From Pseudomonadota bacterium (GTDB lineage: Bacteria; Myxococcota_A; Polyangia; Fen-1088): a stretch of DNA of 39,069 bases. Numbering within the stretch: the first letter of the stretch is position 1; each line of letters begins with the position of its first letter. Positions 15,369-22,972 of the stretch are shown in pieces. Location: assembly GCA_017881245.1 (NCBI GenBank), contig JADGRC010000226.1, positions 1-39,069 of the forward strand. Direction: 5' to 3'. The translations under genes and the position numbers were made by a program. Under the pieces are notes generated by a model. That model worked only from the letters and a program-made list of their open reading frames with translations. It was not told where the DNA came from and searched no databases.

Positions 15369-17075
15369 CTAGGCACGCTCCGGAGCGAGCGCAGGTGCGT
15401 TGGCCTTTCGATCCAGGTGGTTAATCCACAACTGCTGCACGATTCCGATCAAATAGCTCGTCAACATATAAACCGCCAGTCCGGAAGGCAGCACCAGCGA
15501 AAAAGCCGTGAACATCACCGGCATCATGACCGCCATCATGGCCTGCTGCTGATTGTCCGGCGACGTCGGCGACATCTTCATCTGCACGAACATCACCCCC
15601 CCCATCAACAAGGGGGTCACGTAGTAAGGGTCCTTGGCCGTCAGATCGTGGATGTGCAGGATGAATGGGGATCGGTACAGTTCGACGGCGTAGTTCAGTG
15701 TCGAATACAGGGCGATCCAGATCGGCATCTGAATCAAGCTGGGCAGGCAGCCACCAAAAGGCGACACGCCGTGCGCCTTGTACAAATTCATCGTTTCGGC
15801 AGATTGGCGCTGCTTGTCGCCTTCATATTTCTTCCGAATGATCGCCATCTTCGGCGCCAGCTTCTGCATCTTCTTGGCCGACATCAGGGACTTCTGCGTC
15901 GGATAGAACGTAAGCAAGCGGATGAAGATCGTGAGCAGAATAATCGCCACGCCCCAGTTGTGAACGAATCCGTGGAAGGTCTTGAGCAACCACAACATCG
16001 GCCGCGAGATCACGGCCAAGGTCACGTCGACCGCCTCGGTCAACTTCACGTCCCGACCGCCCGGCCGAACCTCGTCCAAATCCGCAATCACCTTGGGCCC
16101 GACGAAAATGGCAAACGAGTACTGGGTCCGTGCCCCCGGCGCCAGCTGGCGATCGGCGAAGGACAACAACGCCGCCCCCACCCCGGGCGCGGGGAAGGTC
16201 CCGGCGCAACTGCGCTCACGCGGCGGCGTTTCGGGATAGGGGACTGCGGCCGTCAGGAAGAACTTCTCGTCTGCGCCAACCCAGTTCACCGCCCCCACCT
16301 TCTCGAACGGATCCTTCTCCAGCTTCTCGACCGCCTCCCGCACCATCTTGTCGTCGGTGTTGCACAGAATGCTCGACGTGTTGCCCGAGGCTCCCGAAAG
16401 AAAACCGCCCTTGGCTTCCTGATCCTGCCGGCTGAACATCAAGATACCCAGGTGGTGATCCTGGGGCGCGGCGGTCCGGTTCTCGACCGTCACGTCCAGG
16501 TGCACGCGAAAGCGCGTCTTGTCCACGATGAAGCGCTTTTCGATGGCGACCGCGGGCGACTCGGCGCGATAGACGACTTGATCCGTTCCCGGTGCGGCGG
16601 TCTCGTCGACCACCTTCCAGGCCGAATCGGCGGGGGCGGGAAACCCCGACTTAGGAAACGTGATCCGAAAGGGAGCCTGGGCCGGATCCGTCGTCCGCAC
16701 GAGATCCACGCCGCTTCCGGCATCCCCAGCCTTCAGCAAGTACTTGGCCTCGCGCAACTGGGCGTGACGCAAGGACGCCCCACGGTTCGAAAACACGAAC
16801 CGCTCGGAGTCGGTCACGATCACGGTCTCCTTCTCAGGGAAGGAGGAGGGCGAACCTTCGCCGGGTCCTGCCACGGCGGTGCCGGACGCGGAAGGGTGCG
16901 ACCCCGCCGGGTCCACCGGGAGCCCGCTCTTCGCGGCCGACGCCTCAGGCGAGGCCGCGATGGGCGACGCGGGGGCCGGGGCCGGGGCGGGAGCCGGCGG
17001 TGGAAATAACTTCGCCCAGGCGAACAGAATGCCAACGCACAGGGCGATGGCCAGGATGACTCGTTTCTCCATCAT
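15369..17075 (-). CDS. yidC: Membrane protein insertase YidC
   Basis: YidC inserts and folds inner-membrane proteins, alone or with SecYEG. The start is the first ATG after AAGGA (ATG 17075, 568 residues; the next codon is also ATG). An N-terminal anchor (VILAIALCVGILFAWAKLF) is followed by a Pro/Ala-rich linker. The large periplasmic beta-supersandwich domain typical of Gram-negative YidC comes next (about residues 85-340). The conserved membrane core then follows, with PTQKSLMSAKKMQKLAPKM (cytoplasmic C1 loop), GGCLPSLIQMPIWIALYSTL, and the last helices ending in a Lys/Arg-containing tail. The hydrophilic-groove Arg, usually in the first core helix, is not obvious here: the helix WGVAIILLTIFIRLLTFYP has its Arg near the end, as is usual. 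It follows yidD by about 70 bp. Confidence 0.97.
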   Translation of the reverse strand: MMEKRVILAIALCVGILFAWAKLFPPPAPAPAPAPASPIAASPEASAAKSGLPVDPAGSHPSASGTAVAGPGEGSPSSFPEKETVIVTDSERFVFSNRGASLRHAQLREAKYLLKAGDAGSGVDLVRTTDPAQAPFRITFPKSGFPAPADSAWKVVDETAAPGTDQVVYRAESPAVAIEKRFIVDKTRFRVHLDVTVENRTAAPQDHHLGILMFSRQDQEAKGGFLSGASGNTSSILCNTDDKMVREAVEKLEKDPFEKVGAVNWVGADEKFFLTAAVPYPETPPRERSCAGTFPAPGVGAALLSFADRQLAPGARTQYSFAIFVGPKVIADLDEVRPGGRDVKLTEAVDVTLAVISRPMLWLLKTFHGFVHNWGVAIILLTIFIRLLTFYPTQKSLMSAKKMQKLAPKMAIIRKKYEGDKQRQSAETMNLYKAHGVSPFGGCLPSLIQMPIWIALYSTLNYAVELYRSPFILHIHDLTAKDPYYVTPLLMGGVMFVQMKMSPTSPDNQQQAMMAVMMPVMFTAFSLVLPSGLAVYMLTSYLIGIVQQLWINHLDRKANAPALAPERA

Positions 17076-17148
17076 CAATGATCATCCTTATGCTCGTGAG
17101 CGCGCTCGTGCCAACCTCGCCGCGGCTTCCGTTCATCCATCGTTAGAC

Positions 17149-17403
17149 CTAGAGCCTGACCCGGGTGGCTTGCCCGACAGTGGCAGGACGGGAACCGGGA
17201 ACGGGGTCAAGCCCGCTCCGTGCGAACGGGTGACACCGGCAGACCCGCCAGACGGCCATTCCGACCCCGCGCCAAACACCGTGGCGCTGAATCGCCTGTT
17301 CCGCGTAACGAGAGCAGGACGGCTCGAACCGACAGCTTGGGCCAATAAATGGCACCAGCGCCGCGCGATAGGCGGCAATCAACCATATGGCTATCGCCTT
17401 CAT
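17149..17403 (-). CDS. yidD: Membrane protein insertion efficiency factor YidD
   Basis: YidD is a small membrane-associated protein that helps YidC-dependent insertion. The 84-residue product has the full family signature: an amphipathic N-terminal helix (MKAIAIWLIAAYRAALVPF), then CRFEPSCSRYAEQAIQRHG with two of the three conserved Cys, then WRVCRCHPF and GLDPVP. Its ATG overlaps the rnpA stop by 4 bp (ATGA), which indicates translational coupling. Gene order rpmH-rnpA-yidD-yidC is the standard one. Confidence 0.96.
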   Translation of the reverse strand: MKAIAIWLIAAYRAALVPFIGPSCRFEPSCSRYAEQAIQRHGVWRGVGMAVWRVCRCHPFARSGLDPVPGSRPATVGQATRVRL

Positions 17404-17780
17404 CGCGTGCTCCGGGAACCCAAGCGGCGCGCAAGGTCGGCCAACTCGGCCACCACATCACTGGTGGCCGCCGTGGCGGCGGAAGAGCGCGCCACGATCA
17501 CCACGTCCAGTTTCGAGGGAAACAGCCCCGCCGCGTGCCGGCATCCCTCGCGCACCATTCTCTTGATTCGATTCCTGATCACGGCGTTTCCGACCTTGCG
17601 GGTCACAGTGATACCAAACCTCGCCCCCAACGGCACGGCAGAATCAGCCGCGTCGTGTCGCGGGTGCGCGAAGAACAAGAAATTCGTCCCGCCCAGACGC
17701 CGACCACCTCCCTGAACCGCCAAGAACTGCCGCCGCTTGCGCAAGCGCCGTTCCCGGGGAAAACCCAACCGCGTCGCCAA
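17400..17780 (-). CDS. rnpA: Ribonuclease P protein component
   Basis: RnpA is the protein subunit that helps RNase P RNA bind pre-tRNA leaders. The 126-residue product begins at a TTG (17780), because no in-frame ATG or GTG precedes the conserved GFPRERRLRKRRQF start; a GGTGA sits upstream. The family's central RNR motif is intact in RKVGNAVIRNRIKRMVRE, and the leader-binding FGITVTRK strand precedes it. The C-terminal part is Ala/Ser-rich. It lies 29 bp after rpmH, in the same transcript. The RNA partner (rnpB) was not found in this window. Confidence 0.95.
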   Translation of the reverse strand: MATRLGFPRERRLRKRRQFLAVQGGGRRLGGTNFLFFAHPRHDAADSAVPLGARFGITVTRKVGNAVIRNRIKRMVREGCRHAAGLFPSKLDVVIVARSSAATAATSDVVAELADLARRLGSRSTR

Positions 17781-17809
17781 GACTCACCGGATCCGGAAAG
17801 ACCCGCGAA

Positions 17810-17959
17810 CTATTTCTTGGAGATGCTAACCGTCAGTTGTTTGCGTCCCTTGCGCCGACGGCGCCGCAGTATCTCGCGGCCGGCAGGGGTTTTCATCCGC
17901 TTACGGAATCCGTGCGTGCGTTTACGGCTCTTACGGTGGGGCTGAAATGTCCTCTTCAC
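17810..17959 (-). CDS. rpmH: 50S ribosomal protein L34
   Basis: A short frame encodes 49 residues from a GTG start at 17957-17959 to a TAG at 17810-17812. The sequence [20 protein letters not shown] is the L34 signature, followed by [18 protein letters not shown]; the last residues (QLTVSISKK) form a slightly long tail. A strong GGAGGT ribosome-binding site lies 5 bases upstream of the GTG. It is the first gene of the rpmH-rnpA-yidD-yidC operon. In many bacteria dnaA and the origin lie just upstream of rpmH; here an unrelated esterase gene is found instead. Confidence 0.97.
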   Translation of the reverse strand: MKRTFQPHRKSRKRTHGFRKRMKTPAGREILRRRRRKGRKQLTVSISKK

Positions 17960-17978
17960 GACTTACCTCCGGCACGAG

Positions 17979-17997
17979 GTCTTCCGCCATGGAAGAC
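17979..17997 (-). promoter_or_regulatory. Inverted repeat in the rpmH leader
   Basis: On the minus strand GTCTTCC and GGAAGAC form a perfect 7-bp stem with a 5-base loop, ending 8 bases before the GGAGGT ribosome-binding site of rpmH. Such a leader hairpin could influence translation or mRNA stability. A regulatory role is inference from its position. Confidence 0.45.
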
Positions 17998-18000
17998 GCT

Positions 18001-18042
18001 CCAAACAAAAAGGGGCGCCCCGATTATCATCTGGCGCCCCTT
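18001..18042 (-). terminator. Rho-independent terminator of the SGNH esterase gene
   Basis: A perfect 10-bp GC-rich stem (AAGGGGCGCC at 18033-18042 read on the minus strand, pairing with GGCGCCCCTT at 18010-18019) has a 13-base loop. It is followed on the minus strand by TTTGTTTGG, so with the stem's own end the run is TTTTTGTTT. It lies 82 bp after the esterase stop codon. Confidence 0.85.
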
Positions 18043-18049
18043 GTGTCAA
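18021..18049 (-). promoter_or_regulatory. Sigma-70-type promoter of rpmH, embedded in the terminator hairpin
   Basis: On the minus strand a perfect -35 TTGACA (18044-18049) is followed by a 17-base spacer and TAATCG (18021-18026), preceded by TGA as an extended -10. GATAAT with a 15-base spacer is the alternative. The spacer holds one arm of the terminator stem and the -10 lies in its loop. The start point would be near 18014. Confidence 0.65.
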
Positions 18050-18123
18050 TTCGGGCTGTTTTGCCCCAGATTCCGCGACCGGGGCTCGAAAACACCCGCC
18101 TCCGGTCGCACCCGTGTTCGCAA

Positions 18124-19557
18124 TTATCGCAGATACTTGGCCAAACCGACATTCTGCGACTTGATGGCGCCGGCCACAAGGCCCGCGATCTTCGCCGCCC
18201 CATCGAGGTTCGTGTGGGTGGCATCGCTCCCGTTCGCGTGGAACTTCAACGCCGCGGCCTGGGAGCCGAGCGTGTTGTACCAGGCGACCGAGAGAGCCGT
18301 GAGATCGATGTAGTCCACCATTTTCGAGGCTGCCGCCGCCTTGGCCGCCGCCGCGTGAAGGCTGGACTGATCACCCTCCATCGAACCGCTGAACTGCACG
18401 CGGGCCGGTGGGGAAACCAAGAGAGCGGTTACGTTGGCGGCTTTCGCATCAGCCACCATCGACTCAAGGTGCTGTTGAACGGTGGCGTCCGCCACCCCTT
18501 TGTCGTTGTGGCCAAACTGGATAATCACCCAGTCCCCCGCGCTCCACTTCGCCTTGATATCGGTCCAGAAGCCGAAACTCGAGCTGGCTCCGCTATTGGC
18601 ATAGTTGGCAATTCCAACAGGTGGTGCGAAAAACTCGGGCAGCATCTGACCCCAGCCGCCAAAGACATTCCCAGTCTGATCGCACGCTGTGGAATCGCTG
18701 GCCATGTAGACCATGACCGGTTTGGTCGTCGCCGTGGCCAACGCGTAACCAATCGCGGACACCTGCGGATTCGTGCCGGAGTAGAAGATGTCCAGGCCCG
18801 GGTATCCCGATGGACCGCCCGCATGCTTGGGCTGCCCCTCCATGGCCCGAACGTTGACCACGAACGCGTAATCCAAAGACTGTCCCGCCGTGGTGGCGAC
18901 GGTCGGCAGGAGCCCTCGGCTCGATTCCGTGCCGACATACGTCTGTCCCGCCGCCGCGCCGCCTATTTTCATGGTGACGAGGTAATTTCCAGCCAGCATC
19001 GTACCTTCCGCCGTGGGAGCGGTCTCGGAGGTACCATAGGTCGTACCCCCGAACAGGCACTGCATGCACATCGGGCCCGGGCCGCCTCCCGGACACAATC
19101 CAGCGGTCAAGCCGACCATCGTGCACTTGGCGACATTTGCCGCGGTGGGCGCGGGATATCCGTCCGGGATTCCCGTTGTCGCGGGCGGGGGACCGACGAC
19201 GACAACAGAACCGCCTGCTCCAGGACTTCCACCAGTCGGTCCCCTGCCACCGCCCGATACAACCGAGCCCGCGGTCCCGGTGACCCCTCCAGAGCCGGGC
19301 AGGGAGGCACCGCCCGTTCCCGTCGTTTCAGACGAGCCCCCCGTTCCTTCGACGGAGGCTCCTCCCGTGGAGGAGACGACCGTACTGCCGCCGGTTGATG
19401 TGGGGGCAGGGCCGCCCGTCATCGTCGAGCCTCCGGTGGATGAATGGGTTGCTCCCCCGGTGCCAGCGGGCGTGCCGTCCGATGCAGCCGGGGAACATGC
19501 GGTCAACCCGACAATCGCGAACAACGAGAGCCATGAAAAACGCTGTGTGGTGGTCAT
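18124..19557 (-). CDS. Secreted SGNH esterase, rhamnogalacturonan acetylesterase-like (CE12), lipoprotein
   Basis: The ATG at 19557 has GGAGG 8 bases upstream and yields 477 residues; the frame is open further upstream but without support. The signal peptide ends in the lipobox GLTAC (Cys21). About 110 residues of Gly/Ser/Thr linker follow, typical of exported myxobacterial enzymes. A Cys-bearing stretch comes next, then a beta-rich domain (NYLVTMKIGGAAAGQTYVGT) matching the N-terminal part of CE12 esterases. The hydrolase domain then shows block I YMASDST (Ser289 as nucleophile), GWGQMLPEFF, NYANSGASSSFGFW, block III FGHND, and the C-terminal DATHTN with Asp445 and His448 completing the triad. 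It probably removes acetyl groups from pectin-like or other polysaccharides outside the cell. The exact substrate is uncertain. Confidence 0.88.
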   Translation of the reverse strand: MTTTQRFSWLSLFAIVGLTACSPAASDGTPAGTGGATHSSTGGSTMTGGPAPTSTGGSTVVSSTGGASVEGTGGSSETTGTGGASLPGSGGVTGTAGSVVSGGGRGPTGGSPGAGGSVVVVGPPPATTGIPDGYPAPTAANVAKCTMVGLTAGLCPGGGPGPMCMQCLFGGTTYGTSETAPTAEGTMLAGNYLVTMKIGGAAAGQTYVGTESSRGLLPTVATTAGQSLDYAFVVNVRAMEGQPKHAGGPSGYPGLDIFYSGTNPQVSAIGYALATATTKPVMVYMASDSTACDQTGNVFGGWGQMLPEFFAPPVGIANYANSGASSSFGFWTDIKAKWSAGDWVIIQFGHNDKGVADATVQQHLESMVADAKAANVTALLVSPPARVQFSGSMEGDQSSLHAAAAKAAAASKMVDYIDLTALSVAWYNTLGSQAAALKFHANGSDATHTNLDGAAKIAGLVAGAIKSQNVGLAKYLR

Positions 19558-19963
19558 TGCAAATCCTCCGCTTTCCTTAGGGACCCGAAGGTCCGGCTCA
19601 ATCGGGACAACTGCCCGGCTCATCAAAAGGGTGAACTGGTTTAGTAGGGGTATCATGTAGGACCCTGTCTCGGGGCTTACCGTGAGTGCGCCAAAGTGCG
19701 CCAAGGGGAATCGCGATGGCCGCCTTCGAGACCAGGTCTTCTCGAGAATAGCCAGGTATTCCACGAGCCTAGGCCGCCAATGGCTCATTTCCGCTCTGGT
19801 CTGCCCTCGACACGGGTCCCATGGCAGACCCAATTTCGGCCTTTACCGTGAAAGCGCCTAACCCGGTCTCGATGACAACCTTTGAGGCGCGGTGTATTGC
19901 CCCCCCAAGTAACCAGAAGCAACCAAGTGACCGACAGTATAGACACACCTGGGCGTGGGCCAG
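19558..19963. other. Intergenic region between M23 peptidase and SGNH esterase genes
   Basis: This 406-bp gap lies upstream of the esterase and downstream of the M23 gene (both minus strand). It should hold the esterase promoter, but no convincing -35/-10 pair was found. Seen in it: a GGACC-TTCG-GGTCC hairpin (19581-19594, minus strand) just before the esterase ribosome-binding site; a tandem GTGCGCCAA (19685-19703 area); and two similar stretches, CTTACCGTGAGTGCGCC near 19676 and CTTTACCGTGAAAGCGCC near 19841. No coding frame with support is seen. Confidence 0.6.
19581..19594 (-). promoter_or_regulatory. UUCG-tetraloop hairpin in the esterase leader
   Basis: On the minus strand GGACC-TTCG-GGTCC forms a 5-bp stem closed by C-G around a UUCG loop, an unusually stable RNA hairpin. 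It lies about 10 bases before the GGAGG ribosome-binding site. A role in mRNA stability is inference. Confidence 0.4.
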
Positions 19964-20788
19964 TCACAGCTTGCCGTCGAGGTTGGCGGGGGATTTTGGC
20001 GGGGATTCGCTCGGTTTTGCCCACGCGTCGACGACCGAGCGCAATATCTGGCCCACGATCGGCACGCCGTCTCCCGGGTGCCACGACCCGTCCGACCCAA
20101 GGACCTCGTACCCCGAAAAACGCATGGGGCGCGTAGCGATCGGATCGGCCGACCCCAGCAATCCGATGTGAAGGTGGGGCGTTCCAGCATTGCCCGAATT
20201 GCCACATTGGGCGATTCGTTGGCCCCTCACGACCCGGTCGCCCACCTTGACCAGCACCGACCCGGATCGCAAGTGGCGCAGTTCCGTATATTCGGCCGGC
20301 GCATGCTGGATGACCACGAAATTCCCGGGGTCGCGCCTGATCTTGTGCCGCGGTGGGTGGTCGACGGCGCCGTCATGGGCCAAGGTGACCTTTCCGTCTG
20401 CCGGCGCGAGCACGGGCCGGCCGTAACACGGAAAATCGGTCAAACGTCGACGATCGCCCTCCGGGACTGCGTCCCTCAATACTTCGGCGGGCACGAAGTC
20501 CAAGGCATACGCGGCGTATCCGACATGCGTGTCCCCGCTGTCCATTCCTTGCAGAACGCCCCAGATACCCGAGAAGGGCAGCGTCAGTTCCACCGTTTGG
20601 GGGGGCGCGGAGGTCAGTGCCACTGCTCCCGCGCGCGGGCCGACCGACCCCTGGCCGCCCCGCGGGCTGGCCTGCGCATCGACGGCGCTCCACGCTAGCC
20701 CCGCCGCGAACATCAGCGCCACCGTCCCACGATCGCGGTCGCGAAGGCGCGCTCGGCCGCCTATCGAGTCTCGTCTGGGGTTAGACAC
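19964..20788 (-). CDS. M23-family (LytM) metallopeptidase, exported
   Basis: M23 peptidases are zinc endopeptidases that cut peptidoglycan cross-bridges, or are inactive activators of amidases. The catalytic zinc ligands appear intact: His in THVGYAAYALDF with Asp in the ALDF end, and the HLHIG motif (TPHLHIGLL) near the C-terminus. The strands GRPVLAPADGKVTLAHDG and GNFVVIQH are typical of the fold, and KVGDRVVRGQRIAQCGNSGN matches the conserved loop. The GTG at 20788 gives 274 residues and an Arg-rich n-region before a hydrophobic stretch ending in AVDAQA, a plausible signal peptide. A GTG at 20722 is the other candidate. Only 30 bp separate it from the divergent metF, and no ribosome-binding site is evident. 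Confidence 0.87.
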   Translation of the reverse strand: MSNPRRDSIGGRARLRDRDRGTVALMFAAGLAWSAVDAQASPRGGQGSVGPRAGAVALTSAPPQTVELTLPFSGIWGVLQGMDSGDTHVGYAAYALDFVPAEVLRDAVPEGDRRRLTDFPCYGRPVLAPADGKVTLAHDGAVDHPPRHKIRRDPGNFVVIQHAPAEYTELRHLRSGSVLVKVGDRVVRGQRIAQCGNSGNAGTPHLHIGLLGSADPIATRPMRFSGYEVLGSDGSWHPGDGVPIVGQILRSVVDAWAKPSESPPKSPANLDGKL

Positions 20789-20818
20789 CGTCGACGAATA
20801 GGATAACGTGTTGCCGCC

Positions 20819-21700
20819 GTGAAGATTCGCGACCTTTTCGCCAGCGAAAAACCGCTGTTCTCTTTCGAGTTCTTCCCTCCGAAGACCGATGCGGGGATGG
20901 CGAATCTCGAGAAGGCCATCCGCGATCTCGCCGAACTGAACCCTGCCTACGTCTCGGTGACCTACGGAGCCGGTGGCTCGACGCGCGAGAAGACTGTGTC
21001 GTTGGTGACGCGCATCCAAAATGAGCTCGGTATTTGCGCCATGGCGCACTTCACGTGCGTCGGCTCCGGCAAAACCGACATGGGCCAGGTCCTGGATCGC
21101 CTGGTCGACGCTGGGATCGAAAACATCATCGCGCTACGCGGCGATCCCCCCGCCGGCAGCGACGTCTTCGTGCAACCGCCCGACGGATTCGCGCACGCAG
21201 CGGAACTGGTGGCGTTCATTCGCTCACGTTTTGGCGCGCGCGTGTGCCTGGCCGCGGCGGGCTATCCCGAGGGCCACGTGGAATGTCGTGACCTCGAAGC
21301 CGATATCGCGCATCTGGCCGCCAAGGCGCGGGCCGGCGCCGACTTCCTGATCACGCAGCTGTTCTTCGACAACCGCCACTATTTCGCGTTCGTGAAACGG
21401 GCACGAGCCGCGGGGATCACCGTCCCCATTGTCCCAGGCCTGATGCCCATCGGTAACCTCGCGCAGATCGAGCGATTCACAAAAATGTGCGGAGCGACCA
21501 TCCCTCCGGCTCTGTTCGCCGAGTTGGATCGGTGTCGAAACGATCCGGCCGCGGTCGCTGCGTTGGGCGTCGCCCACGCCACGGCACAGGCGGTGGAGCT
21601 TCTGCGCGCGGGCGCGCCCGGAATCCATTTCTATACCTTGAATCAGTCCCCCGCATCCCGAGTCGTCCTGACGGCCTTACGGGCGGCGGACCTGGCCTGA
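20819..21700 (+). CDS. metF: 5,10-methylenetetrahydrofolate reductase
   Basis: MetF reduces 5,10-methylene- to 5-methyl-tetrahydrofolate with FAD, feeding methionine synthesis. The 293-residue product, from a GTG start, has the complete (beta/alpha)8 pattern: FSFEFFPPKTDAG (with the catalytic Glu), YVSVTYGAGGSTRE, the folate/FAD region MAHFTCVG, NIIALRGDPPAG, AAGYPEGHVE, and DFLITQLFFDN with the conserved Gln and Phe, then VPGLMPI. It is a single gene, divergent from the M23 peptidase, and about 155 bp precede the next gene. No methionine-pathway gene or riboswitch (SAM, cobalamin) was recognised near it. Confidence 0.96.
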   Translation: MKIRDLFASEKPLFSFEFFPPKTDAGMANLEKAIRDLAELNPAYVSVTYGAGGSTREKTVSLVTRIQNELGICAMAHFTCVGSGKTDMGQVLDRLVDAGIENIIALRGDPPAGSDVFVQPPDGFAHAAELVAFIRSRFGARVCLAAAGYPEGHVECRDLEADIAHLAAKARAGADFLITQLFFDNRHYFAFVKRARAAGITVPIVPGLMPIGNLAQIERFTKMCGATIPPALFAELDRCRNDPAAVAALGVAHATAQAVELLRAGAPGIHFYTLNQSPASRVVLTALRAADLA

Positions 21701-21723
21701 CGCCGCCCGCTAGACGTTCCTAG

Positions 21724-21749
21724 CGCAATTCTTTCGCAATCTATCGCAA
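21724..21749. repeat. Three CGCAA motifs in helical phase
   Basis: CGCAA occurs at 21724, 21735 and 21745, spaced 11 and 10 bases apart, in the otherwise non-coding gap between metF and the outer-membrane protein gene. One helical turn of spacing fits repeated protein binding on one DNA face. The function is unknown. Confidence 0.45.
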
Positions 21750-21783
21750 GGTTTTGAAATCCATTGCCCTTCTGCCGAGGAGC

Positions 21784-21804
21784 GAAAAAAGTTGGCGCAC
21801 CAAC
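21784..21804 (-). terminator. Possible minus-strand terminator between metF and the outer-membrane protein gene
   Basis: On the minus strand GTTGG-TGCG-CCAAC is followed by six T. The stem is only 5-6 bp, so this is a weak intrinsic terminator. It would stop antisense transcription running towards metF. On the plus strand the same palindrome could instead be an operator for the gene at 21856. Confidence 0.35.
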
Positions 21805-21855
21805 CGAAAGGCCTTCTGCTAGACTTCGCCGCTACTGCTCCCCCAAGGAGGCTCT

Positions 21856-22962
21856 TTGAGGCAACTGGCCAAAGATGTACGGGTCGCCGGTTCGCTGGCC
21901 CCGATTCTCGCGATCCTGTTGATATTGACCTCGGCGCGCGGTGCGCGAGCCGACGGTTTCACCAAGGATCAGCTCGGCACCGTCGCAAAACCCGCAGACG
22001 ACAAGGGCAAACCCGCTTGGGTGCAAAAGATGGCCGGCTCAAGCGTGGAGGTGAGCAACTACGTGGGCAGTGGGTCCTTCTATACCAGTCGCTACCGTGA
22101 CCCTTACGTGTCGGCGGCCGTGTTCGCGCGGCCGACCTACGATCTGGGAACGCGTCTCAAACTGTCGGCGAACGCGCGCGTCTACATAGAGCAGGAGTTC
22201 ACCAAGCCCGATGTCCCCAATGGACGTGGTTTCAATCCTTATGACGTTTGGCTGTGGCTCTCGGCCAAGGAGCTATACAGGTTCGACGGATCGAAGATCC
22301 GGGTGGGAGGCGTGGCCCGCGTGGTGATTCCGGTCTCTTACGAGAGTCGATATTCCCACATGGTCACCGGCCTGGCGGCGGGCCTGAGTCTGAATCGGAC
22401 CTTCGAGTTTGGTCACGCTCCCGTGCCGGAGCAGCGCTGGAACCTGGCCACGTCGTTGGCCGGCGTGTTCACCAAATACTTCTACACGAACGATCTGCGC
22501 GGCAGTGGCCCCAATGACAGCAGCGGCTGCCGTCCCTTTCTGGCGGCGGGCTTGGCTGCGGGCAGCGCGGGCGGCCCGACAGCCGCCGCGTCGGATCGCT
22601 GTGGCGGCTCGGTCAACACCAATTTCGCCCTCGCGACCAGCGGAACCGTGGCGCTGTCAAAAGGCAAGTGGAGCCTCGCCACCATCCTGGTGATCTCCAA
22701 TTCGTTCCGCTACCGGGTCTCGGCGGACACCGAGGCGATGCTGCCCCGGAGCGACGTGGGTCGCGCGGACACCACATGGGGCATTGTGTCTTTCGGATAT
22801 TCATTCACCGATCACGTGGGAATCAGCGTCGGGCTCTCCAGTTTTCAAAACGCGCTTGATTCCCAGTACAAAAATCTACGCTTCCCCTTCTTCGATCTTT
22901 CAGGGGGGGCCAACGCCAACAATTACACGCAGGGCTTCGTAAGCTTGAGCGGAACGCTGTAG
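21856..22962 (+). CDS. Predicted outer-membrane beta-barrel protein
   Basis: The 368-residue product starts at a TTG with AAGGAGG 4 bases upstream. A signal peptide (hydrophobic core LAPILAILLILTSARG, cleavage near GARA) precedes a chain of amphipathic strands with aromatic girdle residues: SVEVSNYVGSGSFYTSRY, TRLKLSANARVYIEQEFT, WSLATILVISNSFRYRVS, YSFTDHVGISVGLSSFQN. A short loop contains two Cys (residues about 222 and 248). The final residues QGFVSLSGTL fit a closing strand, although the terminal residue is Leu rather than the usual Phe. No transporter family is recognised. The stop is 10 bp before the ATG of the giant zincin lipoprotein, so the two are very probably co-transcribed and may work together at the outer membrane. 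Confidence 0.78.
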   Translation: MRQLAKDVRVAGSLAPILAILLILTSARGARADGFTKDQLGTVAKPADDKGKPAWVQKMAGSSVEVSNYVGSGSFYTSRYRDPYVSAAVFARPTYDLGTRLKLSANARVYIEQEFTKPDVPNGRGFNPYDVWLWLSAKELYRFDGSKIRVGGVARVVIPVSYESRYSHMVTGLAAGLSLNRTFEFGHAPVPEQRWNLATSLAGVFTKYFYTNDLRGSGPNDSSGCRPFLAAGLAAGSAGGPTAAASDRCGGSVNTNFALATSGTVALSKGKWSLATILVISNSFRYRVSADTEAMLPRSDVGRADTTWGIVSFGYSFTDHVGISVGLSSFQNALDSQYKNLRFPFFDLSGGANANNYTQGFVSLSGTL

Positions 22963-22972
22963 GAGGATTGAG

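Noticed and set aside
15418-15432. DnaA-box-like TTAATCCACA near the rpmH region
   Set aside because: It has an extra base compared with TTATCCACA, is single, and lies inside the yidC coding sequence (WINHLD). No origin-like cluster is seen.
15417-17009. 530-codon open frame on the plus strand
   Set aside because: It lies entirely antisense to yidC, whose domains are all recognisable. The translation is Arg/His/Gln-rich without any fold features, as expected for a shadow frame in high-GC DNA.
17947-19398. 483-codon plus-strand frame
   Set aside because: It is antisense to the SGNH esterase and runs through the terminator and the rpmH leader. It has an Arg-rich composition and no motif.
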